From Thermosynechococcaceae cyanobacterium Okahandja (GTDB taxonomy: Bacteria; Cyanobacteriota; Cyanobacteriia; Thermosynechococcales; Thermosynechococcaceae), in the NCBI GenBank assembly GCA_041530395.1, contig CP136945.1, forward strand, positions 1,302,001 to 1,366,000: a DNA stretch of 64,000 bases, written 5' to 3'. Under the pieces are notes generated by a model. The model did not search any database, was not told the origin of the DNA, and saw nothing but the letters and a program-made list of their open reading frames with translations. The position numbers and the translations under genes are program-made. Within the stretch, counting starts at the first letter, position 1. Each line of letters begins with the position of its first letter. Positions 49,123 to 58,200 of the stretch are shown piece by piece.

Positions 49123-49845
49123 ATGGTTGACTATCAAGAGCGCCGTGATCTCATCCGCAAAAGTCTGAAAATTCAGCCTATCAGTCATGGTCAAGTACAT
49201 ACTTGTACTGTTGGCTTCCAAGCGCAACCCCAGATTTCTCAAGGGCGCTACGAAGAACTGCGATCGAGCCTAGAAAACCACGGTAGTAATTTAATTCCGA
49301 TTGTGGTTCGCCGCAGCGAGAGCTTAGGCGATGACAAAGAGTATGAAGTGATCTATGGGGCTGATTGGGTCAAGGTAGCAGAAGATATCGGTATTGAAAT
49401 GCTCTGGGCTTGGGTGTTTGATCTCAGTGATACTGAGGTTGCGGCTACGTGCGAAGAGCTAAGCCGATTACTAGAGGTTCCAATCATTGATCCAATGGAT
49501 CAAACTGGTAACGCCGCCCCACCCCCAACAGCACCAACCGGAGAAATGGGAGCTAGCGCGGTCACAGCCGTGCAGGAAATTGTTGCTGCCTTAGAGCGTT
49601 TCGTGAAGGTTCTGAGTGATACGGTCAATCAAGGAGCCGAAATCACGATTAAGATTCAATCTAAAAGCCAGATCGATCAGGAGAGACAACTCCAGCTTAA
49701 GCGCGAGGCTCTGCAAAGTCGGTATAAATTAATGACAGCTACTCAGCTTAAGAATCAGGCAAAGGAGTTTGGTATGTCTTTCAGTGGGAATGCCAAAAAG
49801 GATGATTTGATTACAGCGCTTGTCGCCCACGAATTAAGTGTCTGA
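49123..49845 (+). CDS. ParB-like protein with C-terminal SAP-like domain
   Basis: A 240-residue protein. The N-terminal ~110 residues look like a ParB/sulfiredoxin-type domain: GRYEELRSSLENHGSNLIPI followed by VVRRSE, then YEVIYGADWVKVAEDIGI in the place of the usual GxRRWxA. A proline-rich linker and a helical segment follow. The last ~40 residues, MTATQLKNQAKEFGMSFSGN followed by AKKDDLITALVAHEL, match a SAP/Rho-N-like DNA-binding helix pair. No helix-turn-helix of classic ParB is evident. ATG 49123 is chosen; TTG 49114 is possible. It partners the nuclease-ParA gene just upstream in one operon. It may give the system DNA site recognition; this is inferred. Confidence 0.7.
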   Translation: MVDYQERRDLIRKSLKIQPISHGQVHTCTVGFQAQPQISQGRYEELRSSLENHGSNLIPIVVRRSESLGDDKEYEVIYGADWVKVAEDIGIEMLWAWVFDLSDTEVAATCEELSRLLEVPIIDPMDQTGNAAPPPTAPTGEMGASAVTAVQEIVAALERFVKVLSDTVNQGAEITIKIQSKSQIDQERQLQLKREALQSRYKLMTATQLKNQAKEFGMSFSGNAKKDDLITALVAHELSV

Positions 49846-50045
49846 TCCTCCCAGCTATGTGGTGATAAGTCCAGCCTATAGCCTGTAACCTAGTCAAAGT
49901 AAACTTTTCAAACACTTGATATCGCAAAATTTTTGCATCTCGTCTTTTCACCCTAAACCCAGAAGAGCCTGTTATGCAAACCCTCCCACCGATGCCAGCG
50001 CCCCTTCACCGACAACCTCGCACACTCACGACCCTAGCACTGGCA

Positions 50046-50115
50046 ACATAACGGCCAGCATCAGCGGCGGCGTGCAGCGCAGCGGAGCGGCGTCAGGTAG
50101 AAGCGCGTGTTAGGC
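50046..50115 (-). other. attC-like integron recombination site
   Basis: Read on the minus strand, a 70-base element starts GCCTAAC (fits the attC R'' consensus RYYYAAC) and ends GTTATGT (R' consensus GTTRRRY, one mismatch). The TAAC/GTTA cores pair perfectly. It begins 8 bases after the stop of the restriction-modification gene, the usual place for a cassette's attC. The middle is very G/C-rich (GACGCCGCTCCGCTGCGC region), but I do not see a strong perfect hairpin, so the site may be degenerate. On the plus strand it reads as an ACATAAC...GTTAGGC element. Confidence 0.6.
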
Positions 50116-50123
50116 CGCGTAAT

Positions 50124-52628
50124 TTACTCATCGTATGGGCCAAGAAAACGTTCACCGTTGAAATGTATCAGATGGCTAGATTCTTCAGCCACCCATACTT
50201 CTGTTTCCCAAGCAATTTCCTGAAGATATTTCATCATCACCTTTCGCGTTGGAAATGCAGTTACAAATACCAAAGGAGCTTTGCTATATCTGAACAACTG
50301 CTTGAGTTCATTGTGGCGTTTAATGTCAATGGGGCCGTGGCTAGTGACTGCTTCGATAAGTACAAGCCATTTTTTGTCTTTGAAATAAACCACTACGTCA
50401 GGCATTTTACTGTGTTCGTCAACAATAACACCTAACTGTGCAAGGATATGTTGCTCATATACCCTGAGTTTATCGCCTGCGTCACCGACGTAAACAACCC
50501 AGCCTTCAGGGGTGAAGCGAGGACAAAACTGTTCGATAATTTGTTTTATTAGAGCATTCTGCCCGCCTGCGGTAATTCTGACTTCTCTACCATCTGGCAG
50601 TTTTACTGGTATGAGAGTCATTTCGCGTTCTTTCTCACGCAATTTGCGCAATTCTTGTGAATTCTTGAGGTAGGCTCTCAGATTCCTGTCCCACTCCCTT
50701 GTTCTGTATGTGCGAATCACCTTGAGAAGACCAGTATCAACTTGATACTTTGTCTTTGGGCTGTTGACGGGTCTTGCAATATCATCTGGATTAGCAATAA
50801 CTAACCCCATTTGCACAAATTGGTGAACTGTAAAACGCCGAACTGTCTCGCGGGTGTTCGGCGCGTAAGAAATTCCGAAGTGATCACGGAAATAATCCAT
50901 CATTTCGGTAATGCCGCGCAAGGGAGCTGAGGCATTACTCCAATCTGTATCGGGCTTCATATCAAGCAAAGCCAGCAAAGTCAACGCAGAACGTTGGTTA
51001 AGTTGTGCTCTTGGTACTTGGAGGGATCGCAGGATATCAAGGGCCTCTTCAATTCTCTTTTTCGCTTTTACGTCAGTATTTGTAGTATCCATTCCTAGTA
51101 TTCCTAAGACTATTTGATCAATTTCTTCTTCTTTAGGAAATTCATCCCCTATTTTCTCGCCTATTGCCATCAACTGGGATAATGATGGGTACCTGAGATT
51201 GCGCAGGTCTGTCGCGTTTACCTGTGTATGTCCACTGAACTGCCTGAAGTATTCATCCACTAAGGTCGAATTGAGAAAAGCGGCCAAGCCTTTTGCTACT
51301 AGAGGGGGCAGCCCTTTCCCGTTTTGATGATAGTAATTTAGATGATTTTCGATGCCTATGAATTCAGCGTTTAGACGAGTAGGATCACATATGGCTGCAA
51401 CGACGCGCCTTTTTTCTTCTTTTGCCGAGAAGCGTTTAACCAAAACATACCAACCAGAAGGCACAAACAGGCTGGTAGTTTCTTCTGCTAATCTTATAGC
51501 AAAGGGTTTTCTATTTTGTCGATTAGGCCAAGCAACATAGCCTTGTAAAAAGTTACTCGGATAAATCAAAGGGATTGTTTCCGCATCTGGGTTTTCTGTC
51601 AGAAAACCAGCGGCGCGAAAGTCAACAACCTTGCCAGTGGAAACAGTGATGCCTAATTCATCAAGCGAGGCAGAGAGGCTACGAGCTTTCTGCCCAATTC
51701 TCTGCCTGAGTCCATCAGTAACGATATGTATAAACGAATTGGGATCATCGGGATAAACAAGTTGATCGTATTCAACTTCACGAACGGTTATGGATGGGTC
51801 ATTGGGATCGGCGCTTGACGAAATTGCCACTTTCTCTTGTTGACGGGCTCTTGTAGCGTGAAGAATTACGTTTTCTTGTAAAACATTATCTTCCTCAAAA
51901 GCCCGATCTCTATAGTCAAAAACGTGGATATGATTTATGGACATCGTTCTTAGAAGCACTTCCCTAAACGGGAGAAAATAGGGGCCGTTGCAAAAGCTTC
52001 TTGGCGTAATTGCAACAAGCTCTCCATTGGACTCTAGCAATCTGATTGTCAGCCAAAGAAACGCCGCATACAGATTAGTGGTCTCAATCCCAACCTTTTG
52101 CAGAAGACGCCGTGTGGTAGAGTGAGCGTTTATCTTTCTGTAGGGAGGATTGAGAATAGCGGCATTAAAAGACTTGCAAGAAGCGAATAGAGTGTTTCCA
52201 CTTAAAGCATCCACAGATGCCCTGATGTAATCATCTTGTATAACTTTATATTCAAAATTAATCTTTTCCTGGCGGCATACTTCTTGGCAATAGCCAAGCG
52301 TTATGTGTAAGTACTCTGTCAAAATCGGATCGATTTCATAGGCAGTTATTGTCATAATTGACGGCTTTGGATTCCATTGACAAGCTTCAGCAATGAATGC
52401 CGCTGATAACGAACCAACACCCGCGCCCGCGTCAAGAAGATTCAGCGTGTGCGGTCTCTTGGCAAACATACTTGCCATAAAACACGCTATCTTCTTGGGA
52501 GTAAAAAACTGCCCTTTTTCTGCACGATCCGCTGTTAATCTCTGGCTAGCTTCCAAGCGCAGAAAATCTACTCGTTCAAGAAGATTGTCACGCTGTATAG
52601 GTTCTACTAACAGGCTTCTAGTTTCCAT
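50124..52628 (-). CDS. N6-adenine methyltransferase fused to a PstI/BsuBI-type restriction endonuclease
   Basis: An 834-residue single-chain restriction-modification enzyme. The methyltransferase half has GQFFTP (39-44), SAM-binding DAGAGVGSL (66-74) and catalytic NPPYRK (160-165), the gamma-class N6-adenine order seen in Eco57I-like enzymes. A middle region is likely target recognition. The last ~145 residues match the BsuBI/PstI endonuclease C-terminal domain: YVGDAGDKLRVYEQ, MPDVVVYFKDKKWLVLIEAV then TSHGPIDIKRHNEL, with the PD...E catalytic pattern intact. The recognition sequence cannot be read off. Codon use is A/T-shifted relative to the core genome. Placed between attC-like and GTTAGGC core sites, with the start 41 nt inside one and the stop 8 nt from the other, it looks like an integron gene cassette. 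No separate methyltransferase or specificity gene accompanies it. Confidence 0.9.
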   Translation of the reverse strand: METRSLLVEPIQRDNLLERVDFLRLEASQRLTADRAEKGQFFTPKKIACFMASMFAKRPHTLNLLDAGAGVGSLSAAFIAEACQWNPKPSIMTITAYEIDPILTEYLHITLGYCQEVCRQEKINFEYKVIQDDYIRASVDALSGNTLFASCKSFNAAILNPPYRKINAHSTTRRLLQKVGIETTNLYAAFLWLTIRLLESNGELVAITPRSFCNGPYFLPFREVLLRTMSINHIHVFDYRDRAFEEDNVLQENVILHATRARQQEKVAISSSADPNDPSITVREVEYDQLVYPDDPNSFIHIVTDGLRQRIGQKARSLSASLDELGITVSTGKVVDFRAAGFLTENPDAETIPLIYPSNFLQGYVAWPNRQNRKPFAIRLAEETTSLFVPSGWYVLVKRFSAKEEKRRVVAAICDPTRLNAEFIGIENHLNYYHQNGKGLPPLVAKGLAAFLNSTLVDEYFRQFSGHTQVNATDLRNLRYPSLSQLMAIGEKIGDEFPKEEEIDQIVLGILGMDTTNTDVKAKKRIEEALDILRSLQVPRAQLNQRSALTLLALLDMKPDTDWSNASAPLRGITEMMDYFRDHFGISYAPNTRETVRRFTVHQFVQMGLVIANPDDIARPVNSPKTKYQVDTGLLKVIRTYRTREWDRNLRAYLKNSQELRKLREKEREMTLIPVKLPDGREVRITAGGQNALIKQIIEQFCPRFTPEGWVVYVGDAGDKLRVYEQHILAQLGVIVDEHSKMPDVVVYFKDKKWLVLIEAVTSHGPIDIKRHNELKQLFRYSKAPLVFVTAFPTRKVMMKYLQEIAWETEVWVAEESSHLIHFNGERFLGPYDE

Positions 52629-52980
52629 CGCCTAAATTTCACTACTTCGTGAAGAGTGGAACACAGCCGCCTAACTAGTAATTAGGCCGCGATTGGCAGC
52701 ATAACGCTTGAACGCTTGACATAAGGCCAAGGCCTTGCCATAACTACTTGCTTGCAGTATGCAATTATAACCCTCAAGGTGTCAAACACGGCTAATCGCT
52801 TGATATACAAATGTTTACGACGGCGGCGTATGCCTTACTGGATAAGACTTTTAGCTTCTGGATAAGCAGTGATTATAAGGAATCTGGCGGGTATGCACTC
52901 CCCCTTAGAAATCCTGAAAGTTAGGTACAGAAAAGCTTTGAGTGCTAAACTTAAAGGGGTGTTATACAGCCAGTTATGAG
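52629..52980. other. Control region between the integrase remnant and the R-M cassette (attI-like, with repeats)
   Basis: This gap between divergent genes has no ORF. It contains GCCTAACTAGTAATTAGGC (52,669-52,687), an inverted repeat that on the minus strand ends GTTAGGC, the presumed cassette boundary. Beyond it lie a near-direct repeat CTTGAACGCTTGAC and a palindrome AAGGCCAAGGCCTT. On the minus strand, TTGACA and TATAAT hexamers occur near 52,767-52,788 but are spaced too closely for a normal promoter. GTTAGGT occurs at about 52,919. The layout (integrase one way, cassette the other, recombination core between) is that of an attI region. Confidence 0.5.
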
Positions 52981-53900
52981 ATGGAACCGTTACCTCCGGA
53001 GCCCCCAAAACGCAAGCTTCTCGACCAAGTGCGAGATGCGATAAGGCTCAAACACTATAGCTCACTATAGCTATCGTACTGAGCAAAGCTATGTGGCTTG
53101 GATTCGTCGTTATATCCTTTTTCATAACAAACGCCACCCTAAGGATATGGGAACATCGGAAGTCGAAGCCTTCCTAACCCATCTTGCGGTTGCTGAAAAC
53201 GTTGCCGCCTCGACCCAAAATCAAGCCCTAAGTGCGCTGCTTTTCCTCTATCGGCATGTGCTCTAGCAACCTCTACTAGGGGACATCGAGGCGATTCGCG
53301 CCAAACGTTCCAAACACCTGCCCACAGTTCTGACAGTTACCGAGGTCAAGGCACTCCTTGGGGCGATGACGGGTACGCCTCAACTAGTCGCTGAATTGCT
53401 TTATGGTGCAGGACTACGCCTCAGTGAAGGGTTGCGCCCACGAGTGAAAGACATTGACATTGGTCAGCAGCAAATTATTGTAAGGGATACCAAGGGTCAC
53501 CAGGATCGGGTAACCATGCTCCCCCAACGAGTCATTGATCGGCTTCAGGCTCATTTAGTGATGGTTAAGCACCAACATCAGCAGGATCTTCAGCAAGGCT
53601 ATGGTCAGGTGTATCTCCCCTATGCCCTTTTTGTTCAAAAGGCAGTCAAGGCTGCTGTCAGACGGATAGAAATTAATAAAATAAATAAAGTCCAGTTGTC
53701 ATACCCTTCGCCACAGCTTCGCAACTCACTTGCTGCAAAATGGCTATGACATTCGCACGGTACAGAAGTTACTGGGTCATCAGGATGTGAGAATAACAAT
53801 GATCTGTCTCCATGTTCTGACTGGTGGCACTGGTGGCGTAAGGAGTCCCTTGGACGATGTAAGGTTGCAACATGACGGATATGCTGGTGAAACTCTATGA
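52981..53900 (+). pseudogene. Decayed integron integrase-like tyrosine recombinase
   Basis: From ATG 52981, conceptual translation after repair gives [51 protein letters not shown], the catalytic-arginine region LLYGAGLRLSEGL, then [20 protein letters not shown] and KLLGHQDV, ending in [13 protein letters not shown]. These phrases are typical of integron IntI/XerCD-type integrases. It is broken by: a 10-bp tandem duplication (53053-53072) that shifts frame; an in-frame TAG at 53264-53266; loss of about 45 residues between LPYAL and VQKAVKAAV, covering the IntI-specific insert; a one-base frameshift near 53,698; and Tyr-to-Cys replacement of the nucleophile (TMICLHV for TMIYTHV). It diverges from the R-M cassette. 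Confidence 0.88.
53053..53072 (+). repeat. 10-bp tandem duplication disrupting the integrase
   Basis: CACTATAGCT is duplicated head to tail. Deleting one copy restores the frame [13 protein letters not shown] expected of the family, so the duplication is a clear inactivating slippage event. Confidence 0.9.
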
Positions 53901-54348
53901 CCTCACAGTGGACTGGCCAGCTATGGCCTCGCACCAGCAGCAGGGGATTGATTATCGTCAGCCGCTTGGTTCGGAAACCGATTTAATTTTGCAGTGGGTG
54001 CAGCAGCGATTTAGTGCGGGCTGGTGCAGTGAGGTCAGGGTTGCCCTTTGTCAACGACCGCCGCGCATGATGATTGCGGTGCGAGAGGGGGAACTGCTGG
54101 GGTTTGCTTGCTATGATGCTGCCGCGCTGGGGCTGTTTGGCCCGATGGCGGTGGCGGAGTCTTACCGGGGACAAGGGATTGGGCGGCTGTTGTTGCAGTT
54201 AACGCTGTGGCAAATGAAGGCGGCAGGTTATGCCTACGCAGTGATTGGTTGGGTCTCCTCAGAAGCCTTTTATACTAAGGCTGTAGGGGCGATCGCCATC
54301 CCGGAGTCCCGCCCCGGACTCTGGCGCACCGCACTGAAGCACCCTTAG
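53872..54348 (+). CDS. GNAT-family N-acetyltransferase
   Basis: A 158-residue acetyltransferase. The acetyl-CoA site is [20 protein letters not shown] (motif R/Q-x-x-G-x-G/A), preceded by [20 protein letters not shown]. The substrate cannot be told; relatives acetylate small amines or protein N-termini. An AAGG ribosome site seven bases before ATG 53872 supports this start, which overlaps the end of the integrase remnant. The gene may have belonged to the mobile region or be the first core gene beyond it. Its stop shares TTAG with the convergent small gene. Confidence 0.85.
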   Translation: MTDMLVKLYDLTVDWPAMASHQQQGIDYRQPLGSETDLILQWVQQRFSAGWCSEVRVALCQRPPRMMIAVREGELLGFACYDAAALGLFGPMAVAESYRGQGIGRLLLQLTLWQMKAAGYAYAVIGWVSSEAFYTKAVGAIAIPESRPGLWRTALKHP

Positions 54349-54701
54349 CCGGTTAATGCCTTCACCAACAGACCGAGGGCAAAGCCAAGGCCAAAAAAGC
54401 GGACAATGTTCCAGAATCGGTCTTGGCGGAGCACTTCTTGCCAGCACTCACGAGCCGCATCCCCTAAGTTAAACAGCAGGGTAAGGCCAAACTCTGCCTC
54501 TAACTGCCGTAGTTCCTCCTGCAGGCGATCGCCCTCGGCGTGGAGTGCCTTCTCGTTCGCCCGTTTGAGCCGTGCTTGAGTCGCCTGAATCCGTTCGTAG
54601 TCCGCATAGAGTTGGTCAATGCGATCGCGGGTTTCGCGGTAAAATTGGCGCACCTCGTCTGGTGATTCCACAGGTTTAGCCCCCGTGACTGCGCGGATCA
54701 T
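54345..54701 (-). CDS. Small helical membrane-anchored protein of unknown function
   Basis: A 118-residue protein. Residues about 15-85 are strongly charged and helical (FYRETRDRIDQLYADYERIQ, RLQEELRQLEAEFGLTLLFN), and the last ~20 residues are a membrane helix (FWNIVRFFGLGFALGLLVKA). A C-terminal tail anchor with a cytoplasmic coiled-coil is the simplest reading. I do not recognise the family. ATG 54701 overlaps the 3' end of the thioredoxin-like gene by 26 bases, so it is co-translated; the longer frame through that gene is rejected. Confidence 0.7.
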   Translation of the reverse strand: MIRAVTGAKPVESPDEVRQFYRETRDRIDQLYADYERIQATQARLKRANEKALHAEGDRLQEELRQLEAEFGLTLLFNLGDAARECWQEVLRQDRFWNIVRFFGLGFALGLLVKALTG

Positions 54702-55230
54702 CACTGCGCTCTTTCGCAAGGGGACTAGGCAACTCAGACACCTCCCCACTCCGTTGCCCATGGGGCAGCGGCAGACCATGACTGAGGGCTTCAAGGTTTT
54801 TGGCCATAATCTCCTTCGGTTGCAAACCGATCGCCACCCCTTGGGGTTCCTGCTGGGCATTCAAAAAGACAAAGTGGGGGATACCATCCACACCAAACCG
54901 TTCAATTTCCGGTAGCCACTTGCTGTTGTCAACGTTGAGCATGACAAAGTTGAGGCGATCGCGGTAGGTGGCCTTCAGGTCTGCGAGGTCCTTGGCCATT
55001 GCGCGGCAACTGCTACACCAGTTGGCATAAAACTCTAGCAGGGTAGGCTTCCCATTGGTTTGAGCCACCTCCCAAGGGGTTGCCTGACCGGCCTGCTCCG
55101 CTAACGTGAGGGGTTGGTTCCCCCCCCGCACGGCCACCAGCAAAGCCAAACTCAGGAAAATTGCCACCATGGCAATGAGGAAGTTGCGTAGGCGCTGACC
55201 GTCTGCTGCTGTAGATGCCCCCATCGTCAT
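54676..55230 (-). CDS. Membrane-anchored thioredoxin-like protein (TxlA/HCF164 type)
   Basis: A 184-residue protein with one N-terminal membrane helix (about 14-36, NFLIAMVAIFLSLALLVAVR) and a thioredoxin fold. The active site is WCSSC in LLEFYANWCSSCRAMAKDL, and the cis-proline region is GVDGIPHFVFL. It resembles TxlA of cyanobacteria and the plant thylakoid protein HCF164, which carries electrons across the thylakoid membrane for cytochrome b6f maturation. The C-terminus is an unusual hydrophilic tail that overlaps the next gene. ATG 55230 is the likely start. Confidence 0.88.
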   Translation of the reverse strand: MTMGASTAADGQRLRNFLIAMVAIFLSLALLVAVRGGNQPLTLAEQAGQATPWEVAQTNGKPTLLEFYANWCSSCRAMAKDLADLKATYRDRLNFVMLNVDNSKWLPEIERFGVDGIPHFVFLNAQQEPQGVAIGLQPKEIMAKNLEALSHGLPLPHGQRSGEVSELPSPLAKERSDDPRSHGG

Positions 55231-55255
55231 TGTCCAAACTCTGTGCTGCTATCCC

Positions 55256-58200
55256 CTAGGGTAGTCCAGATGCGCCTTCAATTAAACCTTCGGCAGCAAG
55301 AACCACAGATCGTAACCGCTCCAGCATCTTCGGATCGGGGGACTGCCACAGGTGGCGCTGTGCTGCCTCCAAGAGCCGTTCCGCCATATCCCGCAATGCC
55401 CACGGATTATGTTGGGCAACAAAGGCTTGCACGGTCTCATCGAGGAGATAAGCGTTGGCCACGCCCGCAAACACATAATCGGGCACACAGCGAGCCGTGG
55501 CACTGTACCCAAAGAGGTAATCGACCGTGGCCGCCATTTCAAAAGCGCCCTTATAGCCGTGGCGCATAACCCCCGCCAACCATTTCGGGTTAATCACCCG
55601 CGACCGATAGACCCGCAGCAATTCCTCTTGAAGCGTGCGAATTTTCGGTTGCTCGGGTCGGGAGTGATCGCCAAAATAGACCGTCGGTTGTTCCCCCCGC
55701 TGCGATCGCACCGCGACGGTCATGCCGCCATGGAACTGGTAATAGTCATCCGAGTCGAGGAGATCATGCTCGCGATTATCCTGATTGTGCAGGACAACTT
55801 GTAACTGGCGCAGGCGCTGCTGTAGCGCTTCAGCCGCACTATGGCTGTGGGCCTCACCCGTGTAGGCATAGCTACTCCAGTGAATATAGGCTTGGGCTAA
55901 ATCTGCGTCGCTGACCCAATTCTGGGCTTCAATTAAGCCTTGCAGACCCGCGCCGTAGGCCCCCGGCTTCGAGCCAAAGATGCGATAGCGGGAGCGGGCT
56001 TGCGCTTGGTCGGGGGGTAGCCCCTGATGCTTCCAATAGTGGGTTTCTGCCGCGACTTGGGCGGCCAGCGGGTTTTGATCCGGTGGTTCCTCTAGGGCAC
56101 TGACCTGCTCAACGGCGGCATCAAACAGGGCAATGAGGTTGGGAAAGGCATCGCGAAAAAAACCGGAGATGCGCAGCAGCACATCCACCCGCGGTCGGCC
56201 CAACAGGGACAGGGGAATGACTTCTAGCCCCACCACCCGACGCGAGGGGCCATCCCACACCGGACGCACCCCCAACAGGGCGAGGGCTTGGGCAATGTCA
56301 TCGCCGCCGGTGCGCATGGTGGCGGTTCCCCATACGGAAAGCCCGAGGGTGCGCGGGTACTCGCCGTGCTCTTGGCAGTAGCGCTCAATTAAAGCGGCTG
56401 CCGATCGCTCCGCTAAGCTCCACGCCGCTTCGGTGGGCACCGCCCGTAAATCCACGGCATAGAAATTCCGCCCTGTGGGCAGCACATCCGGGCGACCGCG
56501 ACTGGGGGCACCCGCCGCCCCACTGGGCACATAGCCGCCATCAAGACCGTGGAGCAGGTAGCTGAGTTCTTGGGGGGTTTGTTGCAGGGCGGGCCACAGC
56601 ACTGTCTGAATCCATTGCAGCACCTGCTGGGTGGCTCTCCCACAGGGCAGGGTCTCAACAGGGATGCCGCTGAGGAGTTGCTCAACGAGGGTAGCGGCGG
56701 TCTCTTCTAGGGCTGCTTGCCATGCGCCAACGGAGCGATAACCCGCAATTGGGCTGGGGTCGGTGGGGTCTGCGGTCAGCGGATCCACGGTTACTCCTTG
56801 ATCTTGGGCAAGGGCACGGGTGATTCCGGCGTGGGTGGCATGGGGGCTACGGGCGATCGCCACAATTAAATCCCGCAGTTGCCTCCCTTCGGGACAGCAG
56901 CCAAGAATGTGTAGGCCATCGCGGATCTGGGCATCCCGCAGATCGCACAGGTAACCATCGGTACGGGCGAGCCATGCTGTCCAAGATTCCCCCTCGCGCG
57001 GGGCACAAATGTCCTGGGTGAGATCTAACTCCTGCACAAGCGTTTCAATTTGCTGGCGCAGTTGCGGCAGGCGGGGGCGATCGAACTGCTCGGCAGCGTA
57101 ATACTCCTCAATCCAGTGGCTAAGGGTGTCGAGTCCACCGTAGAGTTCGGCACGGGTTAAGGGGGGGGTGAGGTGATCGATAATAACCGCCTGTGCCCGC
57201 CGCTTGGCTTGCGCCCCTTCACCCGGATCATTGACGATAAAGGGGTAAAAGTGGGGCACTGGGCCGAGGGCCATTTCGGGGTAACAGGCCGCACTGAGGG
57301 CAACCCCTTTTCCGGGAAGCCATTCGAGGTTGCCGTGCTTGCCGATGTGGAGAATCGCATCCGCCCGGAACTCATGCCGCAGCCACCAGTAAAACCCGAG
57401 GTACTCAGGGGTGGGTTCTAAATCTGGCGCATGGTAATTGAGGCTAGGGTCGCGATCGTAGCCACGGCTCGGTTGCACGCCCACAAAGATATTGCCCCAT
57501 TGCTCGCCAGCAATCGGAATCGCTGCAGTGGGTTCTGGCCAGCGCTGCCGCAGGGCTGCCTGTACGCTGGCGGGCAGTTGAGCGAAATAGTGGTTGTAAA
57601 CATCAAGGGGCAAACATTGCCGCGCCGATCGCCAGTGGTTCCCTTCTGGGTCATTGGTGCGGTAGCGACTGAGGTGTTGGATCAGGGCATCCCCATCGGC
57701 GGGTAAGGGGGACATACCGAGATCATAGCCTGCCGCCTGTAGGGCTTGCAGCAGAGCCACTGTACTATTGGGGGTATCTAAACCCACGCCATTGGCTAAG
57801 CGGCCATCGCGACAGGGGTAATTGGCTAAAATGAGTGCCAACCGCCGCTGCTGAGGCCGTTTATGTCGTAGTTGCAGCCAATTTTGCGCCAGATCCGCCA
57901 CCCATTCGAGGCGATCGCACTGCGGCTCGTAGGTGGTCACGGTGGCTTCCACACCAGCGTGAATCTGCGCCACCGCCTTAAAGGACACCGCCCGGCTGAG
58001 GATGCGTCCATCCACCTCCGGCAGCACCACGTGCATGGCCAAATCCCGGGGCACTAACCCTTGCGAGTGCTCCTCCCACGTGTCTTTGGTGCTGCTACTG
58101 AGGACAACTTGTAAAACGGGGACATCTAACTGCTGCCAAAAATGGGGCTGGGGAGACCCCTGGCTCAGCGAGGCGATCGCAAACCCCGTGGTATTCAGCA

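Noticed and set aside
52767-52788. TTGACA and TATAAT as a cassette promoter for the R-M gene
   Set aside because: The hexamers are only about 10 bases apart, too close for a standard sigma-70 promoter, so I do not call it.
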